Positions 58,583-64,000 of a DNA stretch of 64,000 bases are shown piece by piece. Source of the stretch: Glycomyces sambucus (lineage in GTDB: Bacteria; Actinomycetota; Actinomycetes; Mycobacteriales; Micromonosporaceae). The stretch covers positions 372,001 to 436,000 of the forward strand of contig NZ_FNGF01000005.1 of NCBI RefSeq assembly GCF_900102815.1. The letters are read 5' to 3'. The notes under the pieces are model-generated. The model saw only the letters and a program-made list of their open reading frames with translations, was not told the origin of the DNA and ran no database searches. Made by a program: the position numbers and the translations under genes. The first letter of the stretch is position 1. Every line of letters starts with the position of its first letter.

Positions 58583-58897
58583 GTGAAACCGGCCAGACTT
58601 TTCAAGAAGATCGGCGCTGCCGTCGCCGCTGGCCTGATTGCCCTCGGCCTGATCGCCGGCACCGCGTACGCCGCGTCCGAAGGCGGCGGGTCGGGCGAGA
58701 TCAGCGCGAACGAAGGCGGCGGCTCCGGCGAGATCAGCACCGCCGGCCCCACCGGCGAGTCCGGCGGCGGCTCGGGCGAGATCAGCGACGACGAGACCGA
58801 CGGCGGATCCGGTGAGATCAGCGACGTCCTCGCCGCCGGCGGCGGCTCCGGTGAGCTGAGCTTCACCGCGCTCCGCGGCTCCGGCGAACTCAGCTAG
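58583..58897 (+). CDS. Secreted protein with six GGSGEIS repeats
   Basis: A 104-residue protein of unknown function. GGAGG lies 4 nt before the GTG. A Sec signal (about residues 1-31: LFKKIGAAVAAGLIALGLIAG, ending AYAAS) is followed by a 73-residue mature chain made of six copies of GGGSGEIS or close variants (the last two are GSGELS), joined by short acidic or Ala/Thr spacers; it ends on the sixth repeat. Synonymous codons differ between copies, so the repeat is kept at protein level. There is no Cys, LPXTG or lipobox. It is 23 bp upstream of the GGDEF/EAL gene and probably in one operon with it. I do not recognise the family; a multi-core peptide precursor or a flexible wall component is possible. 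Confidence 0.78.
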   Translation: MKPARLFKKIGAAVAAGLIALGLIAGTAYAASEGGGSGEISANEGGGSGEISTAGPTGESGGGSGEISDDETDGGSGEISDVLAAGGGSGELSFTALRGSGELS

Positions 58898-58920
58898 CCG
58901 CGGAGGGCGGTCGCGCTGGC

Positions 58921-61452
58921 ATGCCGATGACGGGGGAGCGACGCGAGGCGTTCGACCGCGTCATGGCCCGGGTCACCACCGGCGTCGTGATGGGGACCGG
59001 CGTCCTCGGCCTCGTCCTGTTCGGCCCGCCCGAGACCTACCCGGTGACGCAGCTCGTGCTGTTCGTCGCCGCGTTCTTCCTGTGCCAGGGCCTGCTGGTC
59101 CAGCACCACGCCCGCGGCGTGGGGATCTCGTTCAACCTGACCGACATCCCGATGGTCATCGCCCTGTTCTACCTCCCGCCGTTCTGGGTGGTGGCCACCA
59201 AGTTCCTCGCCGCGGGCCTGTTCTTCGGGCGCCGCTACATCCGCGAGGACATCGGGCTGCTCAAGCCCACGTTCAACACCGGCATCACCACGGCGGGGAC
59301 GGCCGTCGCCGCGCTGTACGTCCAGTACATGCACCTCGGCGCGGCCTCCTCGCCGCGGACCTGGCTCATCCTCGTCTCCGCGATCGTCCTCATGGGCGTG
59401 GTCACGACGGTGTTCATGTCCGCCATGCTGTACTTCCTGTCCGGATGGGCGGCGGTGGTCAAGGCGTGGAGCGGGTTCCTGCTCACCATGGTCGGCCCGG
59501 TCCTGGCCGCGTGCGTGGGCGTGGTCTTCCTGGTGCTCCTGGACGCGACCGTGTGGTCGGGGGTCCTCATCGGGCTCATCGTGGTCGCGTTCGTGTACCT
59601 CGCGCGCAGCTACATGGCGCTGCGGCGCCAGCGGCAGGTCCTGCGCGAACTCAACGACTTCACCCAGCTCGTGGTCGACTCCGTCAGCTCCAAGCGGCTC
59701 ATCGACGCCATGCTCGGGCGCCTGCGGGACATCCTGTCGGCCGAGTCGGCGACCGTGTGGGTCCCCGCCTCCGGGCGGTACTCGCAGATCCGGCTCACCT
59801 CCGCGGTGGACGACGCCGGGCTCACCGACCTCGACCCGATCCCCGACAACCTCCAGCGCCAGGTCATGGAGTCGGGCACCGGGGTCCTGCTGAGCCCCAA
59901 GCACGGCGGCGCCGAACGGTTCGCCGAACTCGAGGCGGCCGGACTGCGCGGCGCGATGCTCGTGCCGCTGCGCTCGGGCGAGGAGGTCTACGGGTGCCTC
60001 TCGGTGGCCGACCGCATCGGCGGCGAGCTCTCGCACTTCCTGCCGATCGACCTCCAGCTGCTGGAGACGATCGCGGCCTCCGTGGGCATCGCCGTCCAGA
60101 ACGAGCGGCTGCTCGACCAGCTCCGCTATGACGCGTACCACGACCCGCTCACGGGCCTGCCGAGCCGGCGCCGGTCGCTCCAGGCGCTCCAGGAGGCCCT
60201 GTCGATCACGGTCCCAGGCGAGGTCGTGGCCGTGTTCATGTTCGATGTGGACTCGCTCCACGAGATCAACGACGCGCTCGGGCACGAGGCGGGCGACACC
60301 GCCCTGCGCGAGGTCGCGCGGCGGATCAAGGAGCAGGCCCCGGCCGCCTCGTTCATCGGGCGGATCGACTCCGACGAGTTCATCCTCCAGACGCGCCTGG
60401 CGTCCACCGAGGCCGCCGTCGAGACCGCGCGGCGGCTGCGGGCGGGCATCCAGGGGCCGTTCGAGGTCGGCGGGGTCTCGGTCAACTTGTCGGCGGCCGT
60501 GGGCGTGGTCACGCACCCGGACTTCGCGGCCGACGCCGACGAGCTGCTCAAGCGCGTCGACGGCGCCACCCGGCAGGCGAAGACCGCCGCCGACGGCGTC
60601 CAGCTCTACCACGCCGGGCTCGAGTCCGAGAGCCTGCGGCGCATCGGCCTCGCCGCCGACCTGCGCCGGGCCCTGGACCGGGGCCGGCTCGAAGTGCACT
60701 TCCAGCCGAAGGTCCGGCTCGACCGGGACTTCGACGCGGGCGGGGCCGTCATCGGCGCCGAAGCGCTCGTGCGGTGGCCGCACCCGACGTACGGGACCGT
60801 CGCCCCCGAGGAGTTCATCCCGATCGCCGCCTCCACCGGGCAGCTCGGGCAGCTCACCGAGACCGTCCTCGACGAGGCGCTGCGGCGCTCGGCCGAGTGG
60901 GCGGGGGACGACGGGCCGCTGCCGATGTCGGTGAACCTGTCGCCGCGCACGCTCGCCGACGCCGGGTTCCCCGACCGGGTCGCGGCGCTGCTGGAGGAGC
61001 ACGGGGTGCCCCCGGAGCGGCTGACGTTCGAGATCACCGAGGACGACGTGGTCTCCGGTGAGCCGCGCCTCACCCCGGCCCTCGACCGGCTCCACGAGAT
61101 GGGCGTGCGGCTCTCGGTCGACGACTTCGGCGCCGGGTACTCCTCGCTCGCGTACCTGCGGCGGCTGCCGGTCCAGGAGATCAAGATCGACCTGCGGTTC
61201 GTCCAGGGCATGGCGACCGACGACGACGACAAGGCGATCGTGGAGGCCGTCCTGGGCCTCGCGAAGCACTTCGCGATCGACGTGGTCGCCGAGGGCATCG
61301 AGTCGCACCAGACCGTCGAGCAGCTCCGGGAGCTGCACTGCGCGGCCGGCCAGGGGTACTACTTCTCGCGCCCGCTGCCGCCCGACCGCTTCGCGGCGTG
61401 GCTCGACGGGCAGGGCTGGACCCGCGGCCAGGCCCGCCTGCGGGTGGTCTGA
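58921..61452 (+). CDS. Membrane GGDEF-EAL protein with GAF domain; GGDEF degenerate
   Basis: An 843-residue c-di-GMP enzyme. About seven N-terminal helices (residues 15-235) form a sensor region. A GAF domain (about 250-400) follows, then a GGDEF fold (about 405-565) whose signature reads RIDSDEF instead of GGDEF, so cyclase activity is doubtful. The EAL domain (about 575-830) is intact: GAEALVRW, VNLSPRTL, FEITEDD, VDDFGAGYSSL, AEGIES and GYYFSRPL. Net activity is therefore probably hydrolysis of c-di-GMP. GGAGGG lies 13 nt before the ATG. It follows the repeat protein closely. Confidence 0.92.
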   Translation: MPMTGERREAFDRVMARVTTGVVMGTGVLGLVLFGPPETYPVTQLVLFVAAFFLCQGLLVQHHARGVGISFNLTDIPMVIALFYLPPFWVVATKFLAAGLFFGRRYIREDIGLLKPTFNTGITTAGTAVAALYVQYMHLGAASSPRTWLILVSAIVLMGVVTTVFMSAMLYFLSGWAAVVKAWSGFLLTMVGPVLAACVGVVFLVLLDATVWSGVLIGLIVVAFVYLARSYMALRRQRQVLRELNDFTQLVVDSVSSKRLIDAMLGRLRDILSAESATVWVPASGRYSQIRLTSAVDDAGLTDLDPIPDNLQRQVMESGTGVLLSPKHGGAERFAELEAAGLRGAMLVPLRSGEEVYGCLSVADRIGGELSHFLPIDLQLLETIAASVGIAVQNERLLDQLRYDAYHDPLTGLPSRRRSLQALQEALSITVPGEVVAVFMFDVDSLHEINDALGHEAGDTALREVARRIKEQAPAASFIGRIDSDEFILQTRLASTEAAVETARRLRAGIQGPFEVGGVSVNLSAAVGVVTHPDFAADADELLKRVDGATRQAKTAADGVQLYHAGLESESLRRIGLAADLRRALDRGRLEVHFQPKVRLDRDFDAGGAVIGAEALVRWPHPTYGTVAPEEFIPIAASTGQLGQLTETVLDEALRRSAEWAGDDGPLPMSVNLSPRTLADAGFPDRVAALLEEHGVPPERLTFEITEDDVVSGEPRLTPALDRLHEMGVRLSVDDFGAGYSSLAYLRRLPVQEIKIDLRFVQGMATDDDDKAIVEAVLGLAKHFAIDVVAEGIESHQTVEQLRELHCAAGQGYYFSRPLPPDRFAAWLDGQGWTRGQARLRVV

Positions 61453-61463
61453 GGGCCCCCTGT

Positions 61464-61485
61464 GGCCCGCACCGCAACGCGGGCC
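61464..61485 (+). terminator. Weak hairpin after the GGDEF-EAL gene
   Basis: A 7-bp stem GGCCCGC/GCGGGCC with an 8-nt loop and no T-run. Confidence 0.4.
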
Positions 61486-61513
61486 CCGGTTCGGCGAGTC
61501 CGGCCCGGTCATG

Positions 61514-61519
61514 TACTCT
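61514..61519 (+). promoter_or_regulatory. -10 box of the tRNA-Thr/tRNA-Met unit
   Basis: TACTCT lies about 30 bp before tRNA-Thr. A 7-bp hairpin CGCGAGG/CCTCGCG (61529-61546) sits between it and the tRNA, perhaps a processing site. Confidence 0.45.
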
Positions 61520-61549
61520 TGTCAAGGCCGCGAGGGAAGCCTCGCGAAC

Positions 61550-61622
61550 GCCCCCTTAGCTCAGTCGGCAGAGCGTCTCCATGGTAAGGAGAAGGTCTAC
61601 GGTTCGATTCCGTAAGGGGGCT
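61550..61622 (+). tRNA. tRNA-Thr (anticodon GGT)
   Basis: Acceptor GCCCCCT/AGGGGGC, D-stem GCTC/GAGC, anticodon stem TCTCC/GGAGA around ATGGTAA, T-arm TACGG-TTCGATT-CCGTA, discriminator T. CCA not encoded. Confidence 0.96.
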
Positions 61623-61697
61623 CGGAGACACCTCGCCGCGCGAGCGGAGAGATGTCGGACTGCTCACCCAGAGCCAATCTGGCGGCAGTGAGCACAC

Positions 61698-61769
61698 GGC
61701 GGTGTAGCTCAGTGGTAGAGCAAACGACTCATAATCGTTGTGTCGGCAGTTCGATCCTGCCCATCGCTA
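61698..61769 (+). tRNA. tRNA-Met (anticodon CAT, elongator type)
   Basis: Acceptor GGCGGTG/CATCGCT with two G-T pairs, D-stem GCTC/GAGC, anticodon stem AACGA/TCGTT around CTCATAA, T-arm GGCAG-TTCGATC-CTGCC, discriminator A. The lack of three G-C pairs in the anticodon stem argues against an initiator. Confidence 0.95.
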
Positions 61770-61779
61770 CTTTGGAAAT

Positions 61780-61813
61780 CGGCGACCACTGCGTTACGCT
61801 GGTCGCCGTTTTT
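61780..61813 (+). terminator. Terminator after tRNA-Met
   Basis: A 9-bp stem CGGCGACCA/TGGTCGCCG with an 11-nt loop, followed by TTTTT. Confidence 0.85.
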
Positions 61814-61830
61814 GTTTTCGCAAGAAGGTC

Positions 61831-61852
61831 GAACCCGCTTCCCGGCGGGTTC
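61831..61852 (+). promoter_or_regulatory. Leader hairpin of rpmG
   Basis: An 8-bp stem GAACCCGC/GCGGGTTC with a 6-nt loop lies 20 nt before the rpmG start, leaving the ribosome site GAGGAAGG free. Confidence 0.4.
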
Positions 61853-61872
61853 CGTAGAGGAAGGCACTCATC

Positions 61873-62040
61873 GTGGCCAAGGCTACTGACGTCCGCCCCA
61901 AGATCACCATGGCGTGCGTGGAGTGCAAGGAGCGCAACTACATCACGAAGAAGAACCGGCGGAACAACCCCGACCGGCTCGAGCTCAAGAAGTACTGCCC
62001 GCGCTGCAAGACCTCGCAGGTCCACAAAGAGACCCGCTAG
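61873..62040 (+). CDS. rpmG: Ribosomal protein bL33 (zinc-binding form)
   Basis: A 55-residue protein starting [20 protein letters not shown]. The pairs CVEC and CPRC bind zinc, so this is the C+ form. GAGGAAGG lies about 9 nt before the GTG. The order tRNA-Thr, tRNA-Met, rpmG, hadA, hadB matches the Mycobacterium tuberculosis rpmG2-hadABC neighbourhood. Confidence 0.96.
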   Translation: MAKATDVRPKITMACVECKERNYITKKNRRNNPDRLELKKYCPRCKTSQVHKETR

Positions 62041-62060
62041 TCTTCCCCGCCCCCTGGTAC

Positions 62061-62477
62061 ATGCTCAACGCTTCGTATGCAGGCCGGTCCTTGCCGACCA
62101 CCCCGCCCGTGGCGATCACCGCTGAGTCGGTGACCCGCTTCTCCCAGGCCCTCGGGCTGCCGGACACGGGGGCGGTTCCGCCTACCTACCTGATCTCGCT
62201 GACGCTGCCCGCGGCGGACCGGCTCATCGACGACCCCGACTTCGGGCTCGACTGGAGCCGCGTCCTGCACCGCGAGCAGCGTTTCGCGTACCACCGGGAC
62301 CTGCGGGCCGGCGACGAGGTGACGTGCGCCGTCACCGTCGAGTCGATCAAGACCGTCGCCGGGAACGACCTCCTGTCGCTGCGCACCGCCGTCGAGGACG
62401 GCGAGGGCGTGGCGGCCGAGGTGTGGACGACGCTGTTCGTCGCGGCACCGGCCCAGGAGCCGGGGGAGGCGGCGTGA
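62061..62477 (+). CDS. hadA: HadA-like (R)-hydroxyacyl dehydratase subunit
   Basis: A 138-residue single hot-dog protein. MLNASYAGRSLPTTPPVAITAESVTRFSQALG matches the N-terminal FAS1-like dehydratase family, and HREQRFAYHRDLRAGDEVT is the central strand pair. It lacks the Asp/His catalytic dyad, as HadA does, and should bind substrate in a dimer with HadB. The ATG has no clear Shine-Dalgarno, 20 bp after rpmG. Its stop overlaps the hadB start. Confidence 0.85.
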   Translation: MLNASYAGRSLPTTPPVAITAESVTRFSQALGLPDTGAVPPTYLISLTLPAADRLIDDPDFGLDWSRVLHREQRFAYHRDLRAGDEVTCAVTVESIKTVAGNDLLSLRTAVEDGEGVAAEVWTTLFVAAPAQEPGEAA

Positions 62478-62884
62478 ACGGCCTCGAAGTCGGGGCCGTC
62501 GTCTTCACGGCCTCCTACCCCGTCGAGCGGGCGGACCTCCAGCGGTACGCCGACGCCTCCGGGGACCGCAACCCGATCCACCTCGACGAGGCCGCGGCCA
62601 AGGCCGCCGGGCTCCCGGACGTGATCGCCCACGGCATGTACACGATGGGCCTGGTCTCGCGCGCGGTCCTCGAATGGGTCGCCGACGCCGGGATCGACGC
62701 CCGCCTCGCCGACTTCACCGCCCGCTTCGCCAAGCCCGTGGTCGTGCCCGAGGGCGGGACCGCCGTCGAGGTCGAGGGCAGGGTTCGCAAGTCGGAGGAC
62801 GGCTCCGTGGAGCTGGCGATCACCGCGACCAGCGCCGGCGAGCGGGTGCTGGCACCCGCCCGCGCGACACTCGTCTCGCCGTAG
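62474..62884 (+). CDS. hadB: HadB-like MaoC dehydratase, catalytic subunit
   Basis: A 136-residue MaoC-type hot-dog protein. The catalytic motif DASGDRNPIHLDEAAAKAAG contains the Asp and His of hydratase 2 enzymes. The GTG overlaps the hadA stop (GTGA), so the pair is coupled. In mycobacteria HadAB dehydrates 3-hydroxyacyl-ACP in FAS-II; here the acyl pathway is unknown. Its last 65 bp overlap the convergent dehydrogenase gene. Confidence 0.88.
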   Translation: MNGLEVGAVVFTASYPVERADLQRYADASGDRNPIHLDEAAAKAAGLPDVIAHGMYTMGLVSRAVLEWVADAGIDARLADFTARFAKPVVVPEGGTAVEVEGRVRKSEDGSVELAITATSAGERVLAPARATLVSP

Positions 62885-63767
62885 CCGCACCACCGGCTGT
62901 CCACAGGCCTGTGGATAACCCTTCGTAGTCGAAGAACCCCTTGCCGCTCTTGCGGCCGATCTCGCCCGCGGCGACCAGGCGGCGCAGCAGCGCCGGCGGG
63001 AAGAACTGCGGGTCCGCGGTGTCCTCGTAGATGTTCTCGGTCGCGTGCGCGATGACGTCGATCCCGGTGAGGTCGGCGGTCGCCAGCGGCCCCATCGGGT
63101 GGCCGAAGCCGAGCCGGCAGGCCGTGTCGAGGTCCTCGGCCGAGATGACGCCGTTCTCCACCAGCCGGGCCGCCTCGTTGACGAGGGCGCAGATGAGGCG
63201 GGTGGTCGCGAAGCCCGCGACGTCCCGGTTGACGACCACGCAGGTCTTGCCCGCGGCCTCGGCGAAGGCGCGGGCCTTCGCCAGGGCCTCGTCGCTGGTG
63301 TGGATGCCGCGCACGAGCTCGCACAGCCGCATCATCGGCACCGGCGAGAAGAAGTGGGTGCCGACCACGCGCTCGGGGTGGGTGGCGGCCGCGGCGATCT
63401 CCGTGATCGGGATGGCCGAGGTGTTCGTGGCGAGGACGGTCTCCGGGGCGACGATCGTCGAGAGCGTCCGGAAGACCTCCTGCTTGACCGGGAGGCGCTC
63501 GAAGACGGCCTCGACGGCGATCTCGGCGCCCGCGGCGGCCTTGAGGTCGGTGGCGACCGCGATGCGGGCGAGGGCCGCGTCGGCGGCCTCCGCGGTGGTC
63601 TTCTCCTTGGCGACGAAGCGGTCGAGGGAGGAGCGGATCGCCGCCAGCGCCCGGTCGAGCGCCCCCTCGTCCGTGTCGATCAGTGTGACGTCGGCACCGC
63701 TGAGGCTTGTGACCTGTGCGATCCCCGAACCCATGAGTCCCGAACCGATTACCGCGACTTGTGTCAT
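62820..63767 (-). CDS. 3-hydroxyacyl-CoA (3-hydroxybutyryl-CoA) dehydrogenase
   Basis: A 315-residue NAD-dependent dehydrogenase. The N-terminal Rossmann motif is [42 protein letters not shown] and [23 protein letters not shown] carry the catalytic His and partners. The family normally ends near [10 protein letters not shown]; here the frame runs 33 residues further, through a DnaA-box-like palindrome and into the end of hadB on the other strand. No Shine-Dalgarno; TATAGC lies 8 nt before the ATG, so it may be leaderless. It oxidises 3-hydroxyacyl-CoA or works in the reverse, butanoate direction. Confidence 0.9.
   Translation of the reverse strand: MTQVAVIGSGLMGSGIAQVTSLSGADVTLIDTDEGALDRALAAIRSSLDRFVAKEKTTAEAADAALARIAVATDLKAAAGAEIAVEAVFERLPVKQEVFRTLSTIVAPETVLATNTSAIPITEIAAAATHPERVVGTHFFSPVPMMRLCELVRGIHTSDEALAKARAFAEAAGKTCVVVNRDVAGFATTRLICALVNEAARLVENGVISAEDLDTACRLGFGHPMGPLATADLTGIDVIAHATENIYEDTADPQFFPPALLRRLVAAGEIGRKSGKGFFDYEGLSTGLWTAGGAATARRVSRGRVPAPARRRWSR
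62900..62918. promoter_or_regulatory. DnaA-box-like palindrome
   Basis: A perfect 16-bp palindrome TCCACAGGCCTGTGGA (62900-62915) extends to TGTGGATAA, which is a consensus DnaA box read on the minus strand (TTATCCACA, 62918-62910). It sits just after the hadB stop. It could bind DnaA or simply act as a hairpin. Confidence 0.45.
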
Positions 63768-63779
63768 GTGGGGAGGCTA

Positions 63780-63785
63780 TATGGT
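63780..63785 (+). promoter_or_regulatory. -10 box of the adenosyltransferase gene
   Basis: TATGGT ends 7 nt before the ATG at 63793. The divergent dehydrogenase starts only 25 bp away, so the two promoters overlap. Confidence 0.45.
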
Positions 63786-63792
63786 CGGGGGT

Positions 63793-64000
63793 ATGGCGGT
63801 CAATCTCACCAGGATCTACACCAAGACGGGCGACGACGGCACGACCGGTCTCGCCGATTTCACCCGCGTCCCGAAGACCCATGTGCGGCTCGCGGCGTAC
63901 GGGGACGTGGACGAGGCCAACGCGGTGATCGGGACGGCGCTCGCGCTCCACGCGGGGGAGATCGGCGAGCGGGAGGCCGAGATCCTGCTGGCGGTCCAGA
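63793..64000 (+). CDS. ATP:cob(I)alamin adenosyltransferase, PduO type (partial, runs off window)
   Basis: The first 69 residues are present. [20 protein letters not shown] is the ATP-binding signature of PduO-type adenosyltransferases, and [20 protein letters not shown] is the conserved second block. The enzyme makes adenosylcobalamin. The ATG at 63793 fits the family start and a -10 box 7 nt upstream; an in-frame ATG at 63781 with GGGAGG 4 nt before is the alternative. The end lies outside the window. Confidence 0.92.
   Translation, partial: MAVNLTRIYTKTGDDGTTGLADFTRVPKTHVRLAAYGDVDEANAVIGTALALHAGEIGEREAEILLAVQ

Noticed and set aside
62900..62918. Chromosomal replication origin
   Set aside because: Only one box pair is present and there is no dnaA, dnaN, rpmH or AT-rich unwinding region nearby.

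Overview
The window comes from the chromosome of a high-GC Gram-positive actinobacterium. Supporting evidence is GC-saturated third codon positions, many GTG/TTG starts, a four-gene conservon (cvnABCD), 13E12/DUF222-type HNH nuclease, HelD/HelR-type ATPase, LprG-P55 lipoprotein/transporter pair, an rpmG-hadA-hadB cluster behind tRNA-Thr and tRNA-Met, and LPXTG proteins with thioester domains. A Glycomycetaceae- or Micromonosporaceae-like lineage is my guess; the sequence alone does not prove it. No plasmid, prophage, transposase or CRISPR array is visible. Most of the window reads as ordinary chromosome with one strongly expanded transporter locus.

Layout. 1-1069 (minus): two tandem paralogous membrane proteins, the first cut by the window edge. 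1254-7285: a giant class III cyclase/ATPase/TPR regulator and a membrane Ser/Thr kinase. 7408-10934 (minus): class Ia ribonucleotide reductase nrdA-nrdB with two NrdR-like boxes. 11301-16061: tRNA-Arg, a secreted GH11 xylanase, lprG-P55, a small GNAT and a degenerate histidine phosphatase. 16217-18295: HelR-like RNA polymerase-associated ATPase. 18682-33172: five paralogous family-5 substrate-binding lipoproteins followed by dppBCDF-type permeases and ATPases; the first four receptors each have their own terminator, the fifth does not. 33275-35544 (minus): a small secreted SH3-like protein and an HNH nuclease. 35915-40174: tRNA-Leu and the conservon with a downstream GAF protein. 40262-50666: acyl-CoA dehydrogenase, secreted 5'-nucleotidase, BI-1/YccA protein, FUSC-like membrane protein, guaA, a double Nudix protein and a phosphatidylserine decarboxylase-like protein. 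50894-54077: two LPXTG thioester proteins and a chorismate mutase behind a Phe/Tyr attenuator. 54142-61452: pcrA, M23 peptidase, heme oxygenase (one open frame with the peptidase), a secreted GSGEIS-repeat protein and a GGDEF/EAL protein. 61550-64000: two tRNAs, rpmG, hadA, hadB, 3-hydroxyacyl-CoA dehydrogenase, and the start of a cob(I)alamin adenosyltransferase.

How the genes work together. The largest unit is a peptide/oligosaccharide importer with a menu of receptors, two exported through Tat and three through Sec. Surface biology is well represented: thioester LPXTG proteins, xylanase, M23 peptidase, SH3-like protein, GSGEIS-repeat protein. Signalling is also dense: cyclase, Ser/Thr kinase, conservon, c-di-GMP protein. 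Regulation visible in the DNA includes NrdR boxes, a 17/19 DtxR/IdeR iron box at the heme oxygenase promoter, a leader-peptide attenuator before chorismate mutase, and a recurring pattern of TANNNT-like -10 boxes 6-8 nt upstream of start codons, indicating many leaderless mRNAs.

The observations most worth a second look are the secreted GSGEIS-repeat protein beside the c-di-GMP gene, the missing stop codon between heme oxygenase and the M23 peptidase, the receptor expansion with mixed export routes, and the FYFY leader attenuator. All functional statements rest on motif recognition by eye; no database search was run.
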